Numbered from the stretch's first letter, positions 24,516 through 34,424 are shown. The stretch is DNA of 64,000 bases from Paracoccaceae bacterium (GCA_030697175.1 JAUYQR010000003.1:124001-188000), one strand, 5' to 3'. Program-made: numbers and translations. Notes: generated by a model not told the origin, from the letters alone.

Positions 24516-25136
24516 ATGCCTGAAACAGCCTTCCTGATCACCGCCTTCGCGACGCTGTTCGTCGTGATCGACCCGGCGGGTCTGGTGCCGCTGTTCATCG
24601 CGCTGACGCGGGGGATGAGCGATGACCGCCGCCGCGCGATGGCACGGCGCGCCTGCCTCATCGCCGCTGCCCTCCTTCTTCTCTTTGGCCTTGCCGGCGA
24701 GGCGATCCTTGGATTCATCGGCATCTCGATGCCCGCCTTCCGCATTGCGGGCGGCATCCTGCTGTTCCTGACCGCGCTCGACATGCTTTTCGAACGCCGC
24801 ACCCAGCGCCGCGAAGGGCAGCAGGCGGAACCCGACCACGACCCTTCGGTGTTCCCGCTTGCCACCCCGCTGATCGCCGGGCCGGGCGCCATTGCCTCGG
24901 TCATCCTCCTCGTCAGTCAGGCTGGCCCCGGATGGGGTGGCACGGTGGCGGTCCTTGGCCTGATGCTTGGCATGATGGCCGTGACCTATGCATTCCTGCT
25001 CGCCTCACCCCCGCTGGAACGGATGCTGGGCCGCACCGGGGTGATCGTGATCACCCGGCTTCTGGGGATGCTTCTGGCCGCCCTTTCGGTGCAATTCGTG
25101 ATCGACGGTGTGCGCGGCACCGGATTGATCGGCTGA
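24516..25136 (+). CDS. MarC family integral membrane protein
   Basis: 206 residues with six hydrophobic segments. The helix-1 motif FATLFVVIDPAGLVPLF and the repeat motif FPLATPLIAGPGAIAS (near 112) are the two halves of the MarC signature. Family members are annotated as NAAT transporters, but the function of MarC itself is unsettled. GAGGGACG precedes the ATG. Same direction and 58 bp after the ABC-F gene. Confidence 0.9.
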   Translation: MPETAFLITAFATLFVVIDPAGLVPLFIALTRGMSDDRRRAMARRACLIAAALLLLFGLAGEAILGFIGISMPAFRIAGGILLFLTALDMLFERRTQRREGQQAEPDHDPSVFPLATPLIAGPGAIASVILLVSQAGPGWGGTVAVLGLMLGMMAVTYAFLLASPPLERMLGRTGVIVITRLLGMLLAALSVQFVIDGVRGTGLIG

Positions 25137-25171
25137 CGCCCCGGCCCCATATAGCGTGAAACGGAGGCGAC

Positions 25172-25747
25172 ATGGACGGCGACACCCTGGCCCGCGTGGC
25201 ATACATCGCGATCATCATGGTCGCGCTTGGCGGCTGGGCTCTGGTGGAGTTTCGCCAGCGGATGGGTCAGGCCTTGCGGATGGCGGCGGCCTGGGGGCTG
25301 ATCTTCGTCGCGATGATGGCGGGTTATGGCCTCTGGTCGGATGTGCGGACTGACATCATGCCAAGCCAGATGGTCAGCGCCGGCGGCGAGGTCGAGGTGC
25401 CACGCGCTGCTGACGGGCACTATTACCTGACTTTGCAGATCAACGGCACGCCGATCATCTTCATGGCCGACACCGGGGCCACCAACATGGTGCTGAGCCG
25501 CGAGGATGCGCAGGCCATCGGCATCGACCCCGAAAGCCTGCTGTTCACCGGCGAGGCGGCAACGGCGAACGGCGTCGTGCGCACCGCCCGGGTCGACCTG
25601 CCGATGGTGGAACTTGGCCCCTTCCGCAATGAGACCTTCACCGCCTTCGTCACGGACGGCGACATGAAGGGCTCGCTTCTGGGGATGGATTATCTGGGGC
25701 AGTTTCGTCTGGAAATCGCCGGAGACCGGATGGTCCTGCGGCAGTAG
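25172..25747 (+). CDS. Retropepsin-like aspartic protease, TIGR02281 family
   Basis: 191 residues. Two N-terminal membrane segments (VAYIAIIMVALGGWALVEF and MAAAWGLIFVAMMAGYGLW) anchor a periplasmic domain with the single-lobe aspartic protease motif FMADTGATNMVLS (near 103, DTGA), and GMDYLGQFRLEI near the C-terminus. As in retroviral proteases, a homodimer would be needed for activity. Substrate unknown. Follows marC by 35 bp, and converges on holC with a 2-bp gap. Confidence 0.85.
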   Translation: MDGDTLARVAYIAIIMVALGGWALVEFRQRMGQALRMAAAWGLIFVAMMAGYGLWSDVRTDIMPSQMVSAGGEVEVPRAADGHYYLTLQINGTPIIFMADTGATNMVLSREDAQAIGIDPESLLFTGEAATANGVVRTARVDLPMVELGPFRNETFTAFVTDGDMKGSLLGMDYLGQFRLEIAGDRMVLRQ

Positions 25748-25749
25748 GA

Positions 25750-26220
25750 TCAGGCCTTAACCGGCTGATTTTCAGCCTTTTTCACCCATCTACCATCCTC
25801 GTCGGACCAGTATTGCGCCGCCACCCCGGCAGCACTGAGCGCCTTCCACCGGGCGCGGGCATCTGCAAGACGGTTTTCGTCAGCCTTTTCAAAAAGTAAC
25901 CAGACGCGCTGCATCTGGGCAATCTCGGCCTCGGTCGCCTCGGCCCCGTCGATCAGGGCCAGCGCGTCGGCCTTGTTGGCAACGGCCCCCTGCCCGATCA
26001 GCACCGGTTGGTCGCCATCCCGCGGCCCGCCCTCACGGCCATGCGGCAGAAAGCCGTCCTCGGCGCCAAGCCACAGCTTTTCGTCCAGCCGGTCAAGCGC
26101 CACCGGATCGGTGCCCCGCACCATCACCCGCCAGCCCTGCTGCAGCGCCCGCGGCAGCAGCGCGGCCAGCGTATCTGCTGCCGTCGAGGCGGTCAGTTGG
26201 TAGAACATCACCAAAGCCAT
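25750..26220 (-). CDS. holC: DNA polymerase III chi subunit
   Basis: 156 residues. Recognised from MFYQLTAS at the N-terminus, ALQQGWRVMVRGTDP, LDEKLWLGAEDGFLPHG (near 58), QPVLIG and a C-terminal WKALSAAG.AAQYW block. Chi links the clamp loader to single-stranded-DNA-binding protein. The ATG at 26220 was chosen because the longer frame runs through the pepA stop without similarity. It lies 23 bp after pepA, a conserved pepA-holC order. Confidence 0.9.
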   Translation of the reverse strand: MALVMFYQLTASTAADTLAALLPRALQQGWRVMVRGTDPVALDRLDEKLWLGAEDGFLPHGREGGPRDGDQPVLIGQGAVANKADALALIDGAEATEAEIAQMQRVWLLFEKADENRLADARARWKALSAAGVAAQYWSDEDGRWVKKAENQPVKA

Positions 26221-26243
26221 CGCCCTGCCCCGTGCCTGCTGGT

Positions 26244-27716
26244 TCAGCCCTTCTCGAACCGGTCGCGGATCAGCCGGTCCAACGCCATCACACCCCATCC
26301 GGTCGCCCCTTTGGGCGCCAGCGCGGTATCGGCCTTGACCAGCGCTGTCCCGGCGATGTCCAGATGGCACCAGGGCGTGTCGGGCTTGACGAAGCGCGCC
26401 AGAAACTGTGCCGCCGTCACCGCCCCGCCATCGCGCCCGCAGGAATTGACCATGTCGGCAATCCGCGATGTCAGCTTGGCATCATAAGCCTCGCCCATCG
26501 GCATCCGCCACGCCCCCTCGCCCTCAGCCGCGCAGGCCTTGAGGAAGGCATTGCACAACTCGTCGTTATTCGAGAATACGCCAGTGTTTTCATGGCCTAA
26601 CGCGACGATGATCGCACCGGTCAGCGTTGCCAGATTGATCATCCCGGTCGGCTTGAACCGCTCTTGCGCATACCAAAGCACGTCTGCCAGCACGAGCCGC
26701 CCTTCCGCGTCGGTGTTGATCACCTCGATCGTGTCGCCCTTCATCGACCGGACCACATCGCCGGGGCGTTGGGCGCGACCGTCGGGCATGTTCTCCACCA
26801 ACCCGACCAGGCCCACGACGTTCGCCTTGGCCTTGCGCATGGCAAGCGTGCGCATCACGCCGGCCACGACCCCTGCCCCGCCCATGTCCATCGTCATGTC
26901 TTCCATCCCGGCGGCAGGCTTGATCGAGATGCCGCCGGTGTCGAACACCACACCCTTGCCGACCAGCGCGAACGGCGCATCGCCCTTCTTGCCACCCTTC
27001 CACTGCATCACCACAACCTTGGAGGGGCTTTCGGACCCCATCCCCACGCCCAGAAGCGCGTTCATGCCAAGCTTCAGAAGCTCCGGTTCCTCAAGGATCT
27101 CCACCTCAAGCCCAAGCTCGTGCATCGCGGCAAGGCGGGCCGCAAAATCGTGCGTTGTCAGAATGTTGGCAGGCTCATTTACCAGATCTCGGGTGAAGAA
27201 CACACCCTCCGCAACGGCTGCCATCGGGCTGGCCTCGCGCGCGGTAGCCTCCGGGTCGGTGGTCATCATCGTAACCGGGCCGGGAACCTTCTGCTCGCCG
27301 CTCTTGTGCGGAGTGAAGTCATAGGCGCGCATCGCAAAGCCAAAGGCGATGTCGGCGGCACGCGGGTGGCTATCGGCCAGGATCAGCGTTGCTGCCGTGC
27401 CGTGGCTGCGCCCGATGGCGGCCCCGGCCTTGCGGGCAGTCGCCGTATCGGTGCGTTTCGGCAGGCGGACCAATTGCACCGCGTCGGCAGCAAGTCCCGC
27501 CGGAAACGCCAGATCCATCGCATCGCCCGGTTTTGCCTTGGCAAACGCCTCTGCCCCGATGGCCCGTGCCAGCGCGCCCTTCATCAGCCGGTCAAGCCGC
27601 CGGATACCCGGCAAAAGCGCCACCCCCGGTTCGGCAAACACCGCGATGCGGCCGGTCTGCATGGCCAGCGCCTCAAGGTCGGTGGCACGGAACTGGATCG
27701 GCAGGGGCTGGGACAT
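26244..27716 (-). CDS. pepA: Leucyl aminopeptidase (cytosol aminopeptidase, M17)
   Basis: Dizinc exopeptidase releasing N-terminal amino acids; hexameric. 490 residues, full length. The catalytic half shows GKGVVFDTGGISIKP (metal lysine and aspartate, near 258), the DMGGAG segment and the M17 signature NTDAEGRLVLAD (near 337). The N-terminal macro-like domain is present. Divergent from lptF with 142 bp between. Followed by holC. Confidence 0.97.
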   Translation of the reverse strand: MSQPLPIQFRATDLEALAMQTGRIAVFAEPGVALLPGIRRLDRLMKGALARAIGAEAFAKAKPGDAMDLAFPAGLAADAVQLVRLPKRTDTATARKAGAAIGRSHGTAATLILADSHPRAADIAFGFAMRAYDFTPHKSGEQKVPGPVTMMTTDPEATAREASPMAAVAEGVFFTRDLVNEPANILTTHDFAARLAAMHELGLEVEILEEPELLKLGMNALLGVGMGSESPSKVVVMQWKGGKKGDAPFALVGKGVVFDTGGISIKPAAGMEDMTMDMGGAGVVAGVMRTLAMRKAKANVVGLVGLVENMPDGRAQRPGDVVRSMKGDTIEVINTDAEGRLVLADVLWYAQERFKPTGMINLATLTGAIIVALGHENTGVFSNNDELCNAFLKACAAEGEGAWRMPMGEAYDAKLTSRIADMVNSCGRDGGAVTAAQFLARFVKPDTPWCHLDIAGTALVKADTALAPKGATGWGVMALDRLIRDRFEKG

Positions 27717-27858
27717 GGGTTTCTCACCTTCAGAGGTTGGGTCGGCAAAGCAGTGCCGGAACGCTACAATCCAGCGCCAGGATTGACCAGATATGAGTTT
27801 TCGCCGCCCGCGATTTCCGCTAGGGTCAGCGCAACATGTAGTGGGAAACAGGCAAAGC

Positions 27859-28974
27859 GTGTCAAAATTCGACCGATACTTGCTGTCACAGCTTTTGCAG
27901 CTTTTCGGCTTCTTCTCGCTTGTGCTGGTCGCCGTCTACTGGGTCAACCGGGCGGTCGGCCTGTTCGACCAGTTGATCGGCGATGGCCAGTCTGCGCTGG
28001 TTTTCCTAGAGTTTTCAGTGCTTACGCTGCCGAACGTGATCCGGCTGGTGCTGCCCGTTTCGGCCTTTGCGGCAACAGTCTACGTGATCAACCGCCTGAT
28101 GCAGGAAAGCGAGCTTGTGGTCATGCAGGCGACCGGCTTTTCCGCCTTCCGGCTGGCGCGACCGGTGCTTTACTTCGGTGTGATCGTCATGGCGGCGCAG
28201 TCGGTGCTGGTGCATGTGCTGGTGCCGGCCAGCCAGCGCATCCTGACCGACCGCAGCGCCGAGATCTCGCAGAACCTGACGTCGCGGTTCCTGATGGCGG
28301 GGCAGTTCATGCACCCATCGTCAGGAATTACGCTGTATATACGCGAAGTAAATACAAATGGCGAGCTGATTGATCTCTTTCTGGCCGACGAACGTGGCGC
28401 GGATGCGCGTGTGACGTACACCGCGCGGCGCGCGCTTCTGGTGCAAGGCGACGCGGCACCGAAACTTCTGATGTTCGACGGCGCGGCACAATCACTGTCA
28501 CGCAAAGACCAGCGCATGTCGGTGACCCGCTTTGCCGATTTCACGCTGGATCTGTCAGAACTGATCAATGCGGGCGGTCGTGGCGGGCTGACGCTGGACG
28601 AATTGTCCACCGCCAACCTGTTGCACCCGACGGATGAGCTTTTGCAGGCAACTGGCGGAAACGAGGCGCAATTCTTGCAAGAGGGGCACAACCGCATTTC
28701 CGGCCCGTTGCTGGCGGTTGCCGCCCCCCTGATCGGGATCGCGGCGCTGTTGCTGGGCGGTTTTTCGCGCTTTGGCCTATGGCGGCAAATGGGGCTTGCG
28801 GTGGTGTTGCTGATCCTGATGCAGATGGTCAACACCTGGGCAGGCGGCGTCGCGATGCAGTCGGCGCGGGCCTGGCCGCTGACCTATCTTGCCCCGGTTG
28901 CCGGTGTGGTGGTGGCGGTTGCGCTGCTGTGGCTGGCACAACGCCCCAAACGCCGGCGAGAGGCGATGTCATGA
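27859..28974 (+). CDS. lptF: LPS export system permease LptF
   Basis: Inner-membrane subunit of the LptB2FG transporter that extracts lipopolysaccharide for delivery to LptC/LptA/LptD. 371 residues: three N-terminal helices, a periplasmic beta-jellyroll (about 130-260) and three C-terminal helices. The conserved segment RLMQESELVVMQATGFS (near 80) is the coupling helix for the ATPase. GTG at 27859 begins VSKFDRYLLSQLL. An AT-rich pocket with rare codons occurs near 28330-28365. Overlaps lptG by ATGA. Confidence 0.95.
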   Translation: MSKFDRYLLSQLLQLFGFFSLVLVAVYWVNRAVGLFDQLIGDGQSALVFLEFSVLTLPNVIRLVLPVSAFAATVYVINRLMQESELVVMQATGFSAFRLARPVLYFGVIVMAAQSVLVHVLVPASQRILTDRSAEISQNLTSRFLMAGQFMHPSSGITLYIREVNTNGELIDLFLADERGADARVTYTARRALLVQGDAAPKLLMFDGAAQSLSRKDQRMSVTRFADFTLDLSELINAGGRGGLTLDELSTANLLHPTDELLQATGGNEAQFLQEGHNRISGPLLAVAAPLIGIAALLLGGFSRFGLWRQMGLAVVLLILMQMVNTWAGGVAMQSARAWPLTYLAPVAGVVVAVALLWLAQRPKRRREAMS

Positions 28975-30068
28975 CACTGAGTATATACATCGCCCGACGG
29001 TTCTTCTGGACGGTGGCCCGGGTGTTCCTGATCTTCTTCGGCATCCTGATGCTGATCGACATGATCGAGCAGATCAGGCGCTTTTCCGGCGCGGGCATCG
29101 GGCTCAGCCAGGCGATGGGTCTGTCGCTGATGAACGTGCCGGAAACGCTGTACCGGGTGCTGCCGCTGATCCTGATCATCGGGTCGATCGCCATGTTCCT
29201 CGGTCTGGCGCGGTCCTCGGAACTGGTGGTGGTGCGGGCGGCCGGACGGTCGGGCCTGCGGTTCTTGCTGACGCCACTGGTGGTAGCCGTAGCGCTGGGG
29301 CTGGTGACGGTTGCGGTCTTCAACCCGATCGTGGCGGCCACGACAAAGCAGTATGATCTGGCGCGCGCCAAGCTGTCGAATGGCGGCGGGTCGGTGCTTT
29401 CGGTCGCCGATACCGGGCTTTGGCTGCGACAGGGCGGCGATGATGGCCAGACCGTGATCCAGGCCTCACGGTCAAACCCTGATGGCACCGAGCTTTTTGG
29501 CGTAACCTTCCTGCAATTTGATGCAACCGGCCTGCCTGCGGCCCGGATCGAGGCCGAAACCGCCAAGCTGGAGGCCGTCGGCTGGGTCTTGAGCGGCGCG
29601 AAACAATGGGATCTGACCGCCACCAACCCCGAACAGACGGCAACCCGTGCGGCAACCACCCTCACCCTGCCCTCGGACCTGACTGCCGAGCGTATCCGTG
29701 ACAGTTTCGGCACCCCCTCGGCCATCGCGTTCTGGGATCTGCCGGCCTATATCGACGGGCTGGAGCGCGCCGGGTTTTCGGCCCGCGCCTACCGGCTCTG
29801 GTTTCAGATGGAACTGGCGCAACCGCTGCTGATGGCTGCAATGGTGCTGGTTGCAGCCGGCTTTACCATGCGCCATACGCGGTTTGGCGGCACCGGGCAG
29901 ATGGTGCTTTATGCCATGTTGACGGGGTTTGCCATTTTCTTCCTCAGGAACTTCGCGCAAGCCCTTGGCGATAGTGGACAAATTCCTATCGCCGTTGCGG
30001 CATGGAGCCCGCCTCTGGCGGCGGTTCTGATGTCGCTTGGCCTGTTGCTGCATCTGGAGGACGGCTGA
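28971..30068 (+). CDS. lptG: LPS export system permease LptG
   Basis: Partner of LptF. 365 residues with six hydrophobic segments, the coupling region LARSSELVVVRAAGRSGLR (near 83) and a periplasmic jellyroll in the middle (about 120-260). It begins within the lptF stop (ATGA at 28971-28974) and ends within the lptD start (TGATG at 30066-30070), so the three are translationally coupled. Confidence 0.95.
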   Translation: MTLSIYIARRFFWTVARVFLIFFGILMLIDMIEQIRRFSGAGIGLSQAMGLSLMNVPETLYRVLPLILIIGSIAMFLGLARSSELVVVRAAGRSGLRFLLTPLVVAVALGLVTVAVFNPIVAATTKQYDLARAKLSNGGGSVLSVADTGLWLRQGGDDGQTVIQASRSNPDGTELFGVTFLQFDATGLPAARIEAETAKLEAVGWVLSGAKQWDLTATNPEQTATRAATTLTLPSDLTAERIRDSFGTPSAIAFWDLPAYIDGLERAGFSARAYRLWFQMELAQPLLMAAMVLVAAGFTMRHTRFGGTGQMVLYAMLTGFAIFFLRNFAQALGDSGQIPIAVAAWSPPLAAVLMSLGLLLHLEDG

Positions 30069-32215
30069 TGCGTCGGCTTTTCACCGCGATTGCGTTCGGC
30101 CTGACGCTGGCCCTGGCTCTGCCTGCCCATGCGCAGGATCAGGCAACGCTGGTGTCGGACAGCCTTGAAATCACCGGTGACAGCCGGCTGATCGCTGATG
30201 GAAATGTCGAAATTCTGTTCAATGGCAGGCGCTTGCGGGCCGAACGTATTGTTTATGACCAAACCGCTGACCGGTTGGAAATCGTCGGCCCGATCGTGCT
30301 GACCGACGCGTCCGGCGACACCGTGATCCTTGCCTCTGCTGCGGATCTGTCGGCCGATCTCACCGAGGGCATCCTGACCAGCGCGCGGCTGGTTCTGAAC
30401 CGGCAGGTGCAAATGGCCGCAAACCGGATGCTGCGGGTGGCCGGGCGATACACCGCGCTGGATTCCGCCGTCGCCTCGTCGTGCAAGGTGTGCGCGGGCA
30501 GTTCCACGCCGCTGTGGGAAATCCGCGCCAAGCGCGTGGTGCATGACGAGGTGGAGCGGCAGATCTATTTCGATCACGCCCAGATCCGCGTCGGGGGCGT
30601 GCCGGTCTTCTACATTCCGCGCCTGCGGATGCCGGACCCGACCCTGAACCGGACTTCGGGCTTTCTGAAACCGTCGCTGCGCACCACCTCAGACCTTGGC
30701 TCCGGGTTGAAGTTTCCCTACTTCATCACTCTCGGCCGGTCAGCCGACCTTACGTTGACGCCCTTCGTGTCGACCAAGGGCGCGAAGGCGTTGGATCTGC
30801 GGTATCGGCAGGCCTTCGCCACCGGCAGCCTGGAGCTGAATGGCGGTATCGCACGCGACAGCATCCAGCCCGGCAAGACCCGCGGCTATCTGTTCGCCAC
30901 CGGTGCCTTCACCTTGCCTGCGAACTTTCTTCTGACCTTGAAGGGTCAGACAGTGACCGACCCGGCCTATCTGCTGGACTACGGCATCCTGAACGCCGAC
31001 CGTCTGGACAGCCGGATCGAGGCCAGGCGCACCCGGCGAAACGAACACATCTCGGCCCGCATCATCAGCTTTCAAACCCTGCGCGACGATGAGGACAACA
31101 CCACCCTGCCCTCTGTCGTGGCCGATCTGACCTTTCACCGGCGCTTTTCGCTTGGTCCGCTTGGGGGCGAAGGCGGGCTGCGGTTGCAGACCCACAATCA
31201 CCTGCGAACCTCGATCAGCCCCTTCGACGGGCCTGACAGCGACGCGATCCCTGACGGGCGCGATGTCGGGCGCGTCTCGGTCAGGGTGGACTGGCGGCGC
31301 AGTCTGCTGTTGCCGATGGGGGTCGAGGCTACGGTGCTGGGCGATCTGACCGCCGACGCCTATACCATCGGGCAGGACGCGGTCTACGCGGGCCAGACCA
31401 CCCGGACGCATGGCAATGTCGGGGTCGAACTGCGCTGGCCCTGGATGAAATCCGGCAAGGCCGGCGCTTCGCAGGTGGTCGAGCCGGTCCTGCAAGTGAT
31501 CTGGGCCTCCTCCGATGCTGAAACCCTGCCGAACGAGGATTCCGCGCTGGTGGAATTTGACGAGGGCAACCTTTTCGCGTTGAACCGGTTCCCGGGGTCT
31601 GATGCGGTGGAACGCGGTCCGCGCGCCAACCTGGGCATCAGTTGGGCGCGCCACGACCCTGCCGGCTGGTCAATGGGCGCCACGCTGGGCCGCGTGTTTC
31701 GCGGCAGTGACCTCGGCCAGTTCAGCGCCGGCTCGGGGCTTGACGGCAGCCGGTCCGATTGGCTCGCTGCGGTGAATTTCGAAATGACCTCCGGTTTTGC
31801 GATGACCGGGCGACTGATCCTGGATGACGACCTCGATCTGACCAAGGGTGAAGCGCGGCTGTCGTTGACCCGCCCCAAGACCTCGCTTGCGTCAAGCATG
31901 GTCTGGGCCGTTGCCGACCCGTTGGAAAACCGCCCCGATCCGACCGAGGAGTTCACCTTCTACGCCCGCCAGAACCTGACCCCCAACTGGACGGCCAAGC
32001 TTTCTGGACGCTATGATTTCGTGGCCGACCGCGGCACCGTGGCCGGCATGGGGCTGGAGTTCCTGAACGAATGCGTGCGGCTTGATGTTTCCCTCTCGCG
32101 TCGGTTCACGTCCTCGACTAGTGTGACGCCGACGACGAGTTTCGATCTGGCGGTCGATCTGGTGGGGTTCGGCGGTGGGGCCAAGGCAGGCCCGGCGCGC
32201 ACCTGCCGACGGTGA
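30068..32215 (+). CDS. lptD: LPS-assembly outer-membrane protein LptD
   Basis: Outer-membrane beta-barrel that inserts lipopolysaccharide into the outer leaflet. 715 residues. Signal peptide MRRLFTAIAFGLTLALALPA ending AHA-QDQ; OstA/LptA-like N-terminal domain (about 25-135, ADGNVEILFNGRRL); a C-x-x-C pair (CKVC, residues 139 and 142), PRLRMPDPTLNRTSGFL at the start of the barrel domain, and a lone cysteine near 669 (FLNECVRLDV). The two cysteine regions match the disulfides needed for LptD maturation. Upstream coupling to lptG; surA-like gene downstream. Confidence 0.95.
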   Translation: MRRLFTAIAFGLTLALALPAHAQDQATLVSDSLEITGDSRLIADGNVEILFNGRRLRAERIVYDQTADRLEIVGPIVLTDASGDTVILASAADLSADLTEGILTSARLVLNRQVQMAANRMLRVAGRYTALDSAVASSCKVCAGSSTPLWEIRAKRVVHDEVERQIYFDHAQIRVGGVPVFYIPRLRMPDPTLNRTSGFLKPSLRTTSDLGSGLKFPYFITLGRSADLTLTPFVSTKGAKALDLRYRQAFATGSLELNGGIARDSIQPGKTRGYLFATGAFTLPANFLLTLKGQTVTDPAYLLDYGILNADRLDSRIEARRTRRNEHISARIISFQTLRDDEDNTTLPSVVADLTFHRRFSLGPLGGEGGLRLQTHNHLRTSISPFDGPDSDAIPDGRDVGRVSVRVDWRRSLLLPMGVEATVLGDLTADAYTIGQDAVYAGQTTRTHGNVGVELRWPWMKSGKAGASQVVEPVLQVIWASSDAETLPNEDSALVEFDEGNLFALNRFPGSDAVERGPRANLGISWARHDPAGWSMGATLGRVFRGSDLGQFSAGSGLDGSRSDWLAAVNFEMTSGFAMTGRLILDDDLDLTKGEARLSLTRPKTSLASSMVWAVADPLENRPDPTEEFTFYARQNLTPNWTAKLSGRYDFVADRGTVAGMGLEFLNECVRLDVSLSRRFTSSTSVTPTTSFDLAVDLVGFGGGAKAGPARTCRR

Positions 32216-32264
32216 CCAAGGGCGCGCGCACGGGCATGAACCAAGACAAAGAGCGGCTGAGGCA

Positions 32265-33467
32265 ATGGTATTCACCTTTCTGAAACGGCAGATGACTGGG
32301 GTTGTCCTGGGGGCGGTTCTGGCCGTGCCGGGGCTGGCGCAAGACCTTTTCGCACCCCGCCTTTACGTCAATGACCGGGTCATCACGGAATACGAGGTGG
32401 CGCAGCGCGCGATGTTCCTGCAGGTGCTGCGCGCGCCCGGCAACCTTGAGGAAGAGGCGCTGAAGGCGCTGATCGAAGACCGCCTGCGCCAGACCGAATC
32501 CGAACGCCTCGGCCTGAAACTGACCGACGAACAGGTCAAGGCCGGGATGGAAGAGTTCGCCTCGCGTGCCAACCTGACCGCCGAAGGCCTGATTGCCGAA
32601 TTGGACAAGGTCGGCATCTCGGCCGAAACCTATCGTGATTTCGTCGCCGCCGGCCTGTTGTGGCGCGAGGCGGTGCGGGCGCGATTCCTTGGTCAGGTGC
32701 CGGTCAGCGATGCGGATGTCGACCGGGCGCTGGAAGCCTCGGCCCGGCCCCGGGCGCTGCGCGTGCTGGCCTCCGAACTGGTCATTCCGCTGGAACCCGG
32801 CAACGAACCCGCCGGGCTCGATCTGGCCAACCGGCTTGCGCAGGAAATCACCAGCGAAGGTGCCTTTGCCGCCGCCGCCAGCCAGTATTCCGCCGCCCCG
32901 ACTGCCGCGCGCGGCGGACGGCTGGACTGGGTGCCGCTGGCCAACCTGCCCCCCGCCATTGGTCAGGCGATCCTGGCCTTGGGGCCGGGCGAGGTGTCTG
33001 ACCCGGTTCAGGTGCCGGGTGCGGTCGTGCTGTTCCAGTTGCGCGACGTGGCGCGCGACACCGCCGCCGAACCCATTGCCGTGACGGTGGAATATGCCGA
33101 TTTCCTGATCCCCGACGATGCTGCCGAAATTGCCCGGCTGCGCGCCGAGGTTGATGTCTGCAAGGACATTTACGGACAGGCCACCGGCCTGCCAGAGGAT
33201 CGGCTTACCGTGTCGAAACTGCCGATGTCCGAAGTTCCGGGCGACGTCGCGCTGGAATTGGCGCGACTTGACCCCGGCGAGGCGTCGGTCGCGCTGACGC
33301 GCTCGGGGTTCCGCCGGTTCCTGATGTTGTGCGGCCGCGAAGCAACGCTGGAAACCCCGCTGACCCGCGACCAGGTCCGCGAACGGGTGATCAACCAGAA
33401 ACTTGAAGGTCTTGCCGCGGGTTATCTGCAGGAACTGCGCTCGGCCGCGATCCTCCGCGAACCGTGA
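32265..33467 (+). CDS. surA: SurA-type periplasmic chaperone / peptidyl-prolyl isomerase
   Basis: 400 residues. Signal peptide (TGVVLGAVLAVPGLA-QD), SurA N-terminal domain starting with YVNDRVITEYEV (near 32), and one parvulin domain (about 170-265: ASQYSAAPTAARGGRLDWVPL). E. coli SurA has two parvulin domains, so this is the shorter alphaproteobacterial form. It assists outer-membrane protein folding, including LptD, the product of the gene before it. TGAGG precedes the ATG. The stop overlaps the pdxA start (GTGA). Confidence 0.9.
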   Translation: MVFTFLKRQMTGVVLGAVLAVPGLAQDLFAPRLYVNDRVITEYEVAQRAMFLQVLRAPGNLEEEALKALIEDRLRQTESERLGLKLTDEQVKAGMEEFASRANLTAEGLIAELDKVGISAETYRDFVAAGLLWREAVRARFLGQVPVSDADVDRALEASARPRALRVLASELVIPLEPGNEPAGLDLANRLAQEITSEGAFAAAASQYSAAPTAARGGRLDWVPLANLPPAIGQAILALGPGEVSDPVQVPGAVVLFQLRDVARDTAAEPIAVTVEYADFLIPDDAAEIARLRAEVDVCKDIYGQATGLPEDRLTVSKLPMSEVPGDVALELARLDPGEASVALTRSGFRRFLMLCGREATLETPLTRDQVRERVINQKLEGLAAGYLQELRSAAILREP

Positions 33468-34417
33468 GCCGCAAGCCCGTTCTCCTCACGTCGGGCGATC
33501 CGTCCGGTATCGGCCCGGAAATCGCGGTGAAGGCCTGCCTGGCCGGCGAAGACTTTGTCTGGCTTGGCGATCCCCGCCACCTGCCGCAGGGTGCCGCGTG
33601 GTGCGAGGTCGCTGACCTTGCCGACCTCGGCCCGCGCGGGGTGGTGCGCGTGCTGCGCCACGACTTTGCCGCTTCCGCCCTGCCTGGCCAGCCCGACCCC
33701 GCCAACGCAACTGGCGTGATCGACGTCATCGCCCGTGCCGTGGCACTGGTGATGGCGGGCGAGGCAGCGGCGGTCTGCACCGCGCCGATCCACAAGAAGG
33801 CGCTGAAGGATGGCGCGGGTTTCGCCTTTCCCGGCCACACCGAGTTTCTGGCGCAGCTTGCCGGGGTCGACCATGTGGTGATGATGCTGGCCTGCCCGGA
33901 GTTGCGGGTGGTGCCCGCGACGATCCACATTGCCCTGAGCGAAGTGCCAAAGGCGCTGACGCCCGCGCTTTTGGAACAGACGATCCGCATCACTCACGCC
34001 GGGCTGATCCGCGATTTCGGGATCGCCGCGCCGCGCCTTGCCGTGGCAGGCCTGAACCCCCACGCCGGCGAAGGCGGCGCGATGGGGCGCGAAGAGGTGG
34101 AGTGGATGGCCCCGCTGGTGGCGCGGCTGGCCTCCGAAGGCATCGCCATCCGCGGCCCCCTGTCGGCCGACACGATGTTTCATGCCGCCGCGCGCAAGAC
34201 CTATGACGCGGCGATCTGCGCCTACCACGATCAGGCGCTGATCCCGATCAAGACGGTCGATTTTGCCGGTGGGGTGAATGTCACCCTTGGCCTTCCGTTC
34301 GTGCGCACGTCGCCGGACCACGGCACCGCCTATGACATCGCCGGGCGCGGGGTGGCGGATGCAACAAGCCTGGTGGCGGCGTTGCGGATGGCGCGGGACA
34401 TGGCCGCGCGGCGGTAA
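33464..34417 (+). CDS. pdxA: 4-hydroxythreonine-4-phosphate dehydrogenase
   Basis: Vitamin B6 synthesis (DXP-dependent route), NAD-dependent oxidation and decarboxylation of 4-phospho-L-threonine-type substrate. 317 residues. Landmarks: LTSGDPSGIGPEI (near 8), APIHKKAL, FPGHTEFLA (metal histidine), GLNPHAGEGG (near 196), YDAAICAYHDQALIP (metal histidine, near 253) and the tail PFVRTSPDHGTAYDIAG. GTG start overlapping surA. The surA-pdxA-rsmA order is a widely conserved bacterial cluster. Confidence 0.97.
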   Translation: MSRKPVLLTSGDPSGIGPEIAVKACLAGEDFVWLGDPRHLPQGAAWCEVADLADLGPRGVVRVLRHDFAASALPGQPDPANATGVIDVIARAVALVMAGEAAAVCTAPIHKKALKDGAGFAFPGHTEFLAQLAGVDHVVMMLACPELRVVPATIHIALSEVPKALTPALLEQTIRITHAGLIRDFGIAAPRLAVAGLNPHAGEGGAMGREEVEWMAPLVARLASEGIAIRGPLSADTMFHAAARKTYDAAICAYHDQALIPIKTVDFAGGVNVTLGLPFVRTSPDHGTAYDIAGRGVADATSLVAALRMARDMAARR

Positions 34418-34424
34418 GGCCGGA

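Noticed and set aside
26664-28373. 569-residue plus-strand frame opposite pepA and through lptF
   Set aside because: His/Arg-rich antisense frame; it crosses two well-supported genes on different strands.
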